From the NCBI GenBank assembly GCA_030063045.1, contig JAQSEB010000152.1, forward strand, positions 1 through 64,000: a DNA stretch of 64,000 bases. The letters run 5' to 3'. Numbering within the stretch: the stretch's first letter is position 1; each line of letters begins with the position of its first letter. The position numbers were made by a program, and so were the translations under genes. The notes beneath the pieces were generated by a model. It saw only the letters and a program-made list of their open reading frames with translations, was not told where the DNA came from and did no database searches. Positions 20,957 through 30,607 of this stretch are shown one piece after another. This stretch comes from Pratylenchus scribneri. Its lineage: Eukaryota > Nematoda > Chromadorea > Rhabditida > Pratylenchidae.

Positions 20957-23900
20957 GTTTGTTTTTTTAAGAAATTATTTTTATAATTTATAAAAAGGAT
21001 ACTATTTAATTTGCCGAACTATTGAAAATGCCGACTAAAGTAATAATCGATTTTAGTGGTTTAACGGTTTGTTCTAGACCCCCAAACCATATTCCCAATC
21101 GATAGATCTTGTCAAAGCGCATCGAATAGTATATATATGGTTGCGTTTTGGCCTGAAATTAAAGGTATTAAATCGTTAAACCATCTTTTGGTTTTTGGTT
21201 CAAAACTACTTTTACAATGGTTAAACCCAAGCCAAATATATACGATCGATGCGCCTTGACGATATCTATCGATTGGTTATAGAGTTTGTGGTATAGGAAA
21301 AACCATTAAACCGTTAAAATCTATTGTTACTTTATTCCACATTTTCAATATTCTATTCGGCATTTTAAATATTTCCTTTTATCAAAATAAGTTCTTTCGT
21401 CAATTAGTATAAAAACAAAATTGAATAATAAATGTTTTTATGTTTTTTTGGATAAAATCACTCAAACAATAATTTGGGCTCTTCTCTTAAATTCGTCACT
21501 TCTCAACATTAAACCTAATACTATTTTGGCACTAAACTAAGACCCTAATTTAGATTAATTGTGAAAATAAAAATAACTTTTTAATATTTGAGTTCTATTC
21601 ATAAACAATGACAGATTCATGAGCAAATTATCAAATCGCGACGATTGGGCTATAATTTGATGTTTTACGGCATTTGCGGACGCGAAAATTGCGGTCGAAA
21701 CCGTCTGGTCCCGATGTTGGCAAAGTTACCGTGTCATTGTTTATGGCATATTATTAGGCATTACAAAATGACATCAAATGCATTGGCCATGGTTGAATAA
21801 TATTCATCGAGTAATGGCCAAAAATATCTAGAAAACTAATTTTAATTTAATCAATGGATTTTTGGCTATTACTCGGCGAATATTCAACCATGGCCAATAT
21901 ACTTTTGAAGACATTTTATAGCTAATTTTATGCTTTATAATATGACATAAACAATGCCACAGCAACTTTGCCATCATTGGCTCCAGATGGTTTCGTCCGC
22001 AATTGTCGCGTCCGCAAATTTCTTACTGCCAAATTGGGCCATTCCAAACAGAAGAATAAATTCATTTTTGACTTCTAATATAAGCATAATATTTAAAATT
22101 AAAAGTAAATTTTAAATTTAAAGAAAAACACAGAAAGTGCTTTGCGTGATCAGAATGTTATTGAAATTTTGTTTGCCTATTCGGACATACTGAAGCATAT
22201 ATATTTAAAATTGCGCGTTAAATATAAGGAATATGAGCCAAAATGGGCAAAATGGAAAAATCTGCTCGAAAAGAATGTTGAATTGAGAAAATATTTTAAA
22301 TACAATAGTAATAGGATGAAACCCGAGATTAGCGCAAAACTGGCCGATACAGAACAGGAATATGCCAAAGCAACGGAATATATGACAAAATTGGATGGAC
22401 AAATGAAGCAAATCATAAGGTAAAATCAAAATTATGTTTATTCTATTAGGAGTCCCGTCTTCAACAGTGCTGCGCGGGCCCCGGGGCTGGGATCGGGGCT
22501 GAGTTTCTGAAAATCCGGGGCTGGGGCCGACTTTTGAGGTTCGGAGCCAGCCTCGGGGCCGGTACCGAATTTAACAAAAATTTTGGTCATTATTTTGATT
22601 TTGAAGGGTTAAATTATATTTTTTGAAAATGAAATAATGGAAATAACGTTTTCGAGGATAGATAAAAATATAAAATACATTAAATAATTTAATAATTTTT
22701 ATAAAATTTTTTTAGATTTTAAAGAATTTTTCAAAATTTATAAGCCAAAAAATTTTTTTTGCTCTTTGTCCGTGGCCGGCCTCGGGGCCCCCGGGGGCTG
22801 GGACCTGGGTCAAAATTCTGAAAAACCGGGGCCCGAGGGGGGGGGGGGGCTCAAAATAGCTGACGCGCAGCACTGGTCTTCAATAAAAGCCGACCCTAGA
22901 AAAATGCCTTTGAAAATTATCAGCCCAGTCTCTACTTTCTAGTAGAAGCCAAGCCCAATCTCTAATAATTAAGGCCCGGATTTTAAGGAAGATACCTATT
23001 TTTCCCCGAAGTTGCAAAGCTCTAATAAAATGTGTTTTTAACTGGGTTTGAAAGTAAAATAAAGGGTTTTAAAAAGCTTATTTTGCCTATTTTTTGACAT
23101 TTTGCTTATTCGCCTATTTTGCATTTTTCCCACCTATTTTTGCCTATTTTGCCATTTTTGGGAAAATTTTCAACCAAAAATGCAATAAAAAAGGAAATTT
23201 TTGAAGTAAGATTTATTTGTATTAAATTTTTCAAAAAATTTTGAATCAATCAAGAAAATTGGCCTTTTTCGCTTTTCAATTAGAAAAAGTCGATTGTTAC
23301 AATTGGAAATTTTGGCCGAAGAGAAAGGGAATAGTATAATGCAAACTAGCCTGGAAGGTACGAATCCCCATCCGAAGCAAATATTTTTTTTGATTGCAGA
23401 AGCGAATTTTATGCTTTTTTAGGCATTTTTTCTTTAAAAATTTAGTAAAAATGGTTTAAACAAATAGGTAATAGTTGACTTAAGTCCCCATCTTTTTTGA
23501 AAAAAAATTTTTTATTTTATTTTGCGCTAAAAACGTGTATTCAGGGGTTTTCGATGATGAGGAATTCGAATATGGCACTAGTTTTTCCTTAGCTTTACTG
23601 GCTAAACCAGTATAGGTTCACAAACCGGTTTCGAAAAAATTGAACTTCAGTATTGTGGGTCAATTTATATATCATTCAACCCGCCACGATGAGCTGATCG
23701 CGAATCTGTCATTTTTTTCGTATAAAAACAAAAAATAATAAAGTTATGGCCATTCAAAATTTCATATGATATATACGTGACCCTGATAGACTTAAATGGC
23801 CATAACTTTTTAGTTTTGGGTTTTAGGCGAAACAAGTGATAGATTCATACTCTACTTATCAAGGCGCATCGAATGATATAAAATTTGACCTCAAATACCA

Positions 23901-26900
23901 AAGTTCAATTTTCTCGAAACCGGTTGTGAACCTATACTGGTTCAGGAAATTTGAATCATAAAAAATAAATGCCATATTTGGATTCCCCATCATCGAAAAC
24001 CCCACACGTTTTTAGCGCAAAATAAAATTAAAAATTTTTTTTTCAAAAAAGGTGGGAACTAAAGTCAACTATTACCAACAAATATTCAAAAAGTGCAAAA
24101 AAGTCGAGAAAATTTAATTTTATTTGCCTATTTTGTCCATATTTTGCAATTTTTGTGCCTATAGGAGCCTGCCTAAAAATCCGGACGTTATTAATAATAA
24201 GCCCAATATTACATTTCTTTCAATCTTTAATCTTTTAATTCTATTGATTTGATGGTAGAAACATATTGTAAAATCATTTTCTAAAAAATATATGATATTC
24301 TAAAAATGCTTTGAATTATAGAGGCATTAGACGATTTGTATAGGTGAAATAGGTTTAGAATTTATTAAAATTTGTTAATGTAAGCTATAAAAAAATATAT
24401 AATAATTCTGTTCAATGAGGCGAAAAAAAATTTTTTTAAACTAATTAATTAGGAAATTTTCATTGAAAAAATAAATGCCAAGTAATTTAGATTTCAAGTC
24501 CTCACTTCTCAATTTTTTTCTTTATTTTACTCTCTTAAAATATTGTAGAAAATTAATAATTTAACTCTAATCTATTTCTATACAAATTTTAAAAATTAAT
24601 TAAAAATATTTTGCAGTGATCGCAATTTCATTAATCTAGCCAAAAGATCCAAGAATGGGCAATTCTCATTGGAGGAAATGCGAGAAAAAATCCGCAAACG
24701 TAAAATCAAAAATGACTATAAAACGGCTTTCGAGACGCTACAATCCGACGTCAACAATGAAAATTTGACCCGATTCAATGTGTGGAAGCAGAAGGCGGAG
24801 CAGAAAATTTTGAATTATAGTCAGGCCATCGAAAATGAGACCCATTTTTTGCTGGGCCAACAGGGCCATCAAATACCGGGTGCGAACATTTCGGCAAAAT
24901 TGCCCGCAGAGCCAACGGCTAATCCGGCCGAAATGCATCAGCAACTCAATCAAACAATATTTTTTCGAAATATAAAACAAAATAGGCATGGTGGTGGTTG
25001 GGTCAGACATGGAGGAGGCCATCGGCAGGAAGTGGTTGATCAACTTTTATTTAAATTTGTTTTATTTTAATTTTATTTGCAAATAAATATTTTAAAAAAA
25101 CCAAAAAATAATTTTTATACAAATATAAAATATTTACCATTCAGCCATTACAGGCAAGGTTAACCAGCCCCAATGTTGGTGGAACAGTTGTGGGCACTCG
25201 ACCGCCTCCAATACCGCAACAACAGCCCATAATTGCGAAGACGATATTTCAGCAAGAGCAGCTGCCCATTGTGCAAGTGCAGCAAAATCAGCCGCCTCCT
25301 CATCCACGGTCACAGCAGCAAAATCAGTCGCCTCCTCATCCACGGTCAGAGCAGCAAAATCATTCGACTCCTCATCCACGGTCACAGCAGCAAAATCAGT
25401 CGCATCCACATCCACGGCTATCAATATTCACAGGCGCAACAAAGGGGAATGCAAATAATCATCAAGGAGCCAGACAAAAGCAACAACAACAATTACCACC
25501 AAATGCAAATGCACCACCCGTTTCCACATTTGCTGCTGAAAAAGATGACGATGACGGCCGCCCATCACGTCGGAAAGCAAAGAGGGTGGTTAGTCATTTT
25601 GTTAAAAAGAGAAGTGAAAACAATGAAAAAATATAAAGAAAAATGTTTTTTTAATGTAAAAATTTTAAAAGCTTTTTAAACAATTCTATATTTTTTCCAT
25701 GTTTTTCATAACTTGTGCCAAAAATATTTTTGTCAGCGCTTATAGAAACTAAAAACCCTGATTTATATATCATTTTATTGGGCATAAATGAGCTATAAAC
25801 TTATATCAAAAGCATTGATTAATATTTAATATTCATAGAAAAAGGGCTGAAAAAAATAGGCAGAAACACAATTTTATTTAAACCAGTGATATTTTGTCAT
25901 AACTTGGTGAATATTTACTATTTTGTAACAGCTCGTAGCTAAATTTATTCCCAATAAAATGGTTAATTAATCTGATATTGGAGGGTTTATCATTATCTAC
26001 AGACACAATAAATCATTACATCTCCAATTCCAATTAACGCGTCGTCAATTGACAGGGAGCCAATTGAAGCACATCTACTATTTTTCAGGGACCGCTACGA
26101 AAACGTATTCAATTCGTGGGATCAGAAAATGGAACAAATAAACAAAATGTTGCCCTCAAATCCATATTCAATGGGAACAAACACAATCGTTCGGGAGAAG
26201 ACATCGATGGTCGTGACCGGAGAGATCCATCCGGCAACGATGTTTTGGATTATATTTTTGGGAGTTGGCAACCAAATTTTGTAAAAAAAAAGAATTTGTT
26301 AGAAAATTTTTTTATAAATATTTTAAAGGATAAAAATTCGTCTGAATCCAATAAGCCACAACGGAATCAGGCAAAAAATTCATCATCACCAGGAGCAGCG
26401 GTGAATAGTGAAAAAAATGCGGAAAATAAAATTGATCCAGCAGCAGCAAAGGAGAAAGTATATACATGTTACGGCCAAAAGTGGAAATCGGCCAAAAATG
26501 GTTTTGGCCGATTTCCACTTTTGGCCGTAACATACACATATTTTTCCACTCCGAAAAATTTTGGGCACGAAAATTTTTTTGAATTTCAAGCAGGGGTGGG
26601 GACAGAATTCAAAAAGAAACGGAATCGGAATTGGCCTCGGAATCAGAATTTGAATTTTTTCGGAATATTTAAACTTTTCAAAAAAAAAATAAATCCATTA
26701 AAAAATTGAAAAGAATCAGGGAATCAAAAAAAAATTAAACTTTATTCATAAAATTATTTTCAGTAATAAATTCAGCATTTTTTCTATATTTTCAATATTT
26801 TATTTTTTTTTCCTCAAATTAAATAATTTCCATGAATTAAATTTAAGGGGAAAAAAGTGGCATACCAGACCACAGCTTCACAAACCTTTTTACCAATAAT

Positions 26901-28697
26901 GCCACCTTCTTCAAAAATAATTAAAGAAAGAGGTAAGGCTGCCAGTATATTTGACCAAAATATCGTCATTGAGAAGGATAAAAAACATAAAATAATATTT
27001 GGCGGAGAAAATGGAATAACTGCAACAATAATTGATAAGGCCAACAAAAAAATCGAAGATCATTCGGCGTCGTTGATGTTCAAAGGAAAACAATCAAAAA
27101 TGAATGAACAAACAAGGCGAAAACCAATAATTGATGCTTCCATTGAACAAATGCACCAGCCAGAAAATAGCAACAAATCAATTTTTGGGGGCGGGCCAAA
27201 TGAGAATGCAGCCAATAAAGTGAAAGGCAAAAATGGTGGCGAAAATATACTCAAAACAAATGCAATTTCAAAAAATGGGACCATCAATGAGCAGTCTATA
27301 TTCGGAACTAGTAGTGCTGGAATTGGCAGCAAATTACCTGAATTCAATACAATTGACAATGTTGGAAGCACACAATTCGCCAAGCCTATTGATGGTGGTG
27401 TTGTTTCAATTACGGGCGAAATCTTGTTTAAAACTGCAAAAGAATTGGGTGATAGAAAAAGCAAAAGTGGCCAATCCATGTTCGGCACAACGCAGATGGA
27501 CAATTCGGCAGACAAATCAAAAATTCAATATGTCCAAGAGAGCGGAGTAACAATGCCTGATGTGCAAGATGATGATTTATTCCATTCGACTTTTGACACT
27601 TGGAATGGAGAATCGAAAAAGCCTTCAATATTTGGCATTATAAACCAAGCGAAGGGCAGCGGCTCAATGTTAAATAAACCGACAAATAATTCGAGTAATA
27701 ATACTGATTTTAAAAATTCATCCAACTCCGAAAGTGATGAATCAATTTTCGGCAAAAACACAAATTCGGGTGGAAAAAAGCAAAGTATATATAATGGCGA
27801 AAGCCCAAGTAGAATTGTTGAATCAATTTTAAATCATCAGAGCACAATGCCCGTTTCATCAAGTTCGGGAGGAGACACCCAATTCAAAAGTGCATATAGT
27901 GGACCGAAACCAATGTTATTGAACCGAGTGAGGGCCATTCTATTTTCAATAATGATAAGGCAACGACAATATTTGAAAGTATTGTTGACAAGGGAAATGG
28001 AGGAAGCGGAGATGGTTCAACGATGTTCAACCATCAGAGCGCAATGCCAATTTCATCAAATTCGGGAGGAGACACCCAATTCAAAAGTGCATATAGTGGA
28101 ACCGAAACCAATGTTATTGAACCGAGTGAGGGTCATTCTATTTTCAATAATGATAAGGCAACGACAATATTTGAAAGTATTGTTGACAAGGGAAATGGAG
28201 GAAGCGGAGATGGTTCAACAATGTTCAATCATCAGAGCGCAATGCCAATTTCATCAAATTCGGGAGGAGACACCCAATTCAAAAGTGCATATAACGGAAC
28301 CAAAACCAATGTTATTGAACCGAGTGAGGGCCATTCTATTTTCAATAATGATAAGGCAACGACAATATTTGAAAGTATTGTTGACAAGGAAAATGGAAGA
28401 AGCGGAGATGGTTCAACGATGTTCAATCAACATAGCGCAATGCCAATTCCATCAAATTCGGGAGGAGACACCCAATTCAAAAGTGCATATAATGGAACCG
28501 AAACCAATGTTATTGAACCGAGTGAGGGCCATTCTATTTTCAATAATGATAAGGAAACGACAATATTTGAAAGTATTGTTGATACGGGAAATGGAGGAAG
28601 CGGCGGTGGTTCAACGATGTTCAATCAAACTAAAAATTCGGTAGAGGGCAATTCTTCAATTCATGAAATTCCACAAGAAACAATGAACAAAAAATAA
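20747..28697 (+). CDS. Gene B: large secreted SIF-motif protein, coiled-coil and repeats (multi-exon model)
   Basis: Exons: 20747-20956, 22124-22419, 24617-25031, 25145-25585 (or to a stop at 25636), 26089-26457 and 26848-28697. All phases agree (0,2,0,0,0). Exon 1 encodes a signal peptide (MNFKYFISIILTFALILGY). Exons 2-3 are Lys/Glu-rich, helical and probably coiled coil. Exon 4 has four 12-residue QQQNQ.PPHPRS repeats, then LSIFTG. Exon 5 has KSIFNG. The last exon has many SIFG/SMFG/SIFD motifs and four 66-residue repeats. A single-base deletion near 27903 breaks the frame. Exons 1-4 and 5-6 could be two genes, since exon 4 has its own stop if not spliced. Function unknown. Confidence 0.6.
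21000..21350. repeat. Foldback/MITE family 1 copy in gene B intron 1
   Basis: Nearly the same sequence recurs at 54285-54625: CCATATTCCCAATCGATAG, CTTGTCAAAGCGCATCGA and CGATGCGCCTTGACGATATC occur in both. The two halves are mutually inverted around a TTTAAACC-type core. Confidence 0.7.
21640..22030. repeat. Foldback/MITE family 2, copy 3, in gene B intron 1
   Basis: Shares CATGGTTGAATA, TAATGGCCAAAAATATC, CTCGGCGAATATTCAACCAT and CGTCCGCAATTGTCGCGTCC with the other copies. Inverted halves, no coding. Confidence 0.65.
22465..22875. mobile_element. hAT-type MITE in gene B intron 2 (411 bp)
   Basis: Ends are perfect inverted repeats (CAGTGCTGCGCG / CGCGCAGCACTG), a typical hAT-style terminus. 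It is flanked by a perfect 8-bp duplication, GTCTTCAA, at 22457-22464 and 22876-22883. The interior is GGGGCC-rich at both ends with an AT core and no coding. Confidence 0.9.
23455..24090. repeat. Foldback element in gene B intron 2
   Basis: Long inverted repeat. The left arm starts AATAGTTGACTTAAGTCCCC and carries TTGCGCTAAAAACGTGT, then AAACCGGTTTCG. The right arm has the reverse complements in mirror order, ending GTCAACTATTACC. Arms are about 200 bp with mismatches. The GGGGTTTTCGATGATGAGG word links it to the tandem array at 38.5 kb. Confidence 0.75.
24617..25031 (+). CDS. Gene B exon 3, helical region
   Basis: Acceptor TTTTGCAG. Encodes SLEEMREKIRKRKIK, TAFETLQSDV and AEQKILNYSQAIENE, consistent with a coiled coil continuing from exon 2. 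The Gly/His-rich end is GGGWVRHGGGHRQE. Donor GAA/GTGGTT. Confidence 0.65.
25145..25636 (+). CDS. Gene B exon 4, QQQNQ.PPHPRS repeats
   Basis: Four imperfect 12-residue repeats (36 bp each, about 25284-25420) of the type QQQNQSPPHPRS precede RLSIFTGATKG. A Gln-rich run and a basic end (RPSRRKAKR) follow. The exon may be spliced at 25585 (AGG/GTGGTT, phase 0) or read to the TAA at 25636. No known domain. Confidence 0.65.
   Translation, partial: PLQARLTSPNVGGTVVGTRPPPIPQQQPIIAKTIFQQEQLPIVQVQQNQPPPHPRSQQQNQSPPHPRSEQQNHSTPHPRSQQQNQSHPHPRLSIFTGATKGNANNHQGARQKQQQQLPPNANAPPVSTFAAEKDDDDGRPSRRKAKRVVSHFVKKRSENNEKI
25770..25975. repeat. Diverged foldback/MITE family 2 fragment
   Basis: Weak copy with AGGCAGAAACACAATTTTATT and CATAACTTGGTGAATATT words in family-2 order. 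Low confidence in the limits. Confidence 0.4.
26466..26533. repeat. Perfect 32-bp inverted repeat with a 4-nt loop
   Basis: The left arm 26466-26497 and right arm 26502-26533 are exact reverse complements, with ATGG between them. The arms contain ACGGCCAAAAGTGGAAATCG. It begins 8 bp downstream of the predicted exon 5 donor (GTATAT at 26458) of gene B. Confidence 0.9.
26590..26720. repeat. GGAAC/GGAATC-type repeat fragment in gene B intron 5
   Basis: Contains GGGGACAGAATTC, AAACGGAATCGGAATTGG and CGGAATATTTAAACTTTTC. Similar words occur at 15.8 and 55.9-57.8 kb. Confidence 0.45.
26848..28697 (+). pseudogene. Gene B last exon, SIFG motifs and four 198-bp repeats, one frameshift
   Basis: The first part encodes at least eight SIFD/SIFGG/SIFG/SMFG motifs spaced 20-60 residues apart. 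From 27835 there are four tandem units of 197, 198, 198 and 198 bp (66 codons), each with GGDTQFKSAY, EPSEGHSIFNND and TIFES. Unit 1 lacks one base near 27903 (TAGTGGACCG against TAGTGGAACCG in unit 2). The upstream frame then leaves the repeat frame and ends at 28644, while the repeat frame ends at 28697 (QETMNKK). Either an assembly error or a real break; both frames stay open through the repeats. Confidence 0.75.
27835..28625 (+). repeat. Tandem repeat, four units of 198 bp (first is 197)
   Basis: Units begin at 27835, 28032, 28230 and 28428. The length is a multiple of three except for the first unit. Units 2-4 are nearly identical, which suggests recent expansion or homogenisation. Confidence 0.9.
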
Positions 28698-28765
28698 AAC
28701 AATGAAAGAAAAAGTCAAGGAGAATATTTTGAAAAATCCAATGTTAAAAAAATGTTACAAAAATA

Positions 28766-29666
28766 CAGGGTGCGCCAAAAGTCCGTTCCACCTATTTTTT
28801 ATCATAATTTTATCATGGATAAAGATTTAAACATGGAAATATTGTCAAAATGAGCGCAAGAATTTAGGGAATAATAAAAAATATTATCTTTCTTTCTATC
28901 CACTCTTGACTTGGTGCCAGAGGCAAAAATGCTTGAGGAATTTTTCGCTTAAGGCCCGCACCCCCTTACGGGAAACTGTAACCCGTTCTCGAAGGAGAGA
29001 TTTTTTGAGGAGATAAAACATTTCTATATTTTAGCCAAGAACCTAATCTATAAAATAACCGAAAAGTAACATTCATAAATTTCACTTTCTGGCTATGAGG
29101 GATACATTTATCGAAGGTGATATTTTCAAGGAAATTTTTCTGAAGTCACTTTTTAAACTCTTTGCTTTTTTGTTATAGATGGAGTCAAATTGAAAAATCC
29201 ATTTCCTTTTACCGAAGTGGCTATGATACTAAGGTTTAATTTTTTCTTAATGAAATTTTTTTAAATTATAATTTTTCTTGATTTTGACCTCGAGATCAGC
29301 GAAAACTTGATTTTTTAGTTTTCTATCTATAACCGGATTAATTGATAGTATTTAGAAAATCCAATTATACCATCAGAGAGAGGAGATTCAGTTGCAAATA
29401 AATTGTTATTTTGACAATTGTTCGCAGCTTAAAAGATAAAAAATTTTATCTTTAAACATCTGTCACTCGAGTTGCGGGCCTTAAGCGAAAAATTCCTCAA
29501 GCATTTTTGCCTCTGGCACCAAGTCAAGAGTGGATAGAAAGAAAGATAATATTTTTTATTATTCTCTAAACTCTTGCGCTCATTTTGACTATATTTCCAT
29601 GTTTAAATCTTTATCCGTAAAAATTATGATAAAAAATAAGTGGGAACGGACTTTTGGCGCACCCTG
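28766..29666. mobile_element. Mariner/Tc1-type MITE, 901 bp, TA-flanked
   Basis: Terminal inverted repeats of about 200 bp begin CAGGGTGCGCCAAAAGTCC and end with the complement. TA dinucleotides flank both ends (28764-28765 and 29667-29668). Only a few mismatches separate the arms. The interior has no transposase frame. It lies 69 bp past the end of gene B. Confidence 0.85.
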
Positions 29667-29874
29667 TATATATGAATTTTAATGGAAAATTATTGACAAT
29701 TTATTGGTTATTGCATAAATTTCTTATATATTATTTATTTTTTTGCGTTTATGATGTTGAAATAATCAAATAATCAGAGCGAAAAAAATTTTTCTATCAA
29801 TTTATATTTTGTGTAATAGTGGATTATTTTGCAGTATCCGTTTCACCAGAATCCTATTAGTAATTGGTTCAGTT

Positions 29875-30189
29875 TCAATGGACTCTTCTAAATACAGCTG
29901 ATAAATTATTTTCTCTGGCGAAGATTAATTGTTTTCTGGCATCTCTTTGTCTTCCTATATTCGTTCTAGTGAATATTGACTATTGTCTTCCAGCTTCGGT
30001 AACGTTGGTTAAAATTGATTGTCCACTAGCGTATGATGATTTGGGCTGATCAGATGCAGATGAACGAAATAAAACAAAGATTGTATTCTTCAGCTTGCTT
30101 CTCCTTTTTAGCGATTTCCTTATTTTATTATCAACAGTGTCATAGCAATATCCGATTAAAATAATTAAAAGTATGCATAACTTTTTCAT
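29875..30189 (-). pseudogene. Small secreted SIF-family gene with an in-frame TAG
   Basis: Starts MKKLCILLIILIGYCYD, a signal peptide, then a basic segment (RKSLKRRSKLKN) and GQSILTNVTEAGRQ. A TAG follows and the same frame continues SIFTRTNIGRQRDARKQLIF to a TGA ending at 29875. The family motif SIF directly after the TAG suggests that a sense codon (for example for Lys, as in KSIF) mutated to a stop. It may also be a truncated but expressed gene. Confidence 0.5.
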
Positions 30190-30607
30190 TAGAATAATGA
30201 TAATTTGAAATCTGAAAATGAAGAGAGAAGCATATAAATTTAAATAAGGAAAATTGAAAATAGTGTATTGAATCTTGATAATGTCAAAAAATTTTATTAT
30301 AATCATATTTAATTTTCTTCGAAAGCATCTCTTTCATGATATCACAGAAATTTTACTAATTTTACTTAATAGAATATATTGCAGTAAATTATGATTTTTA
30401 TTTTAGGTATTTACTTTCAGTTAATAAAAATAATTTTCTGAAAAATAATGGATCGACAAAATTATAATTTTTCTATTAATTTAAAAATAAATTAGTTAAA
30501 TCATATGTATATATTTTTATATGGTAAAATTTTGGTTTATGGTAGTGGTACGGATACGTTCGAGTTAAAGCTCATTCGAAAGAGCTCGCCGAGCTGAGTA
30601 TGAATAT

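Noticed and set aside
25134..25424. Minus-strand frame with repeated VDEE.TDFAA.T phrases
   Set aside because: Antisense of the 36-bp QQQNQ repeat; the plus frame fits splice phases and ends in SIFTG.
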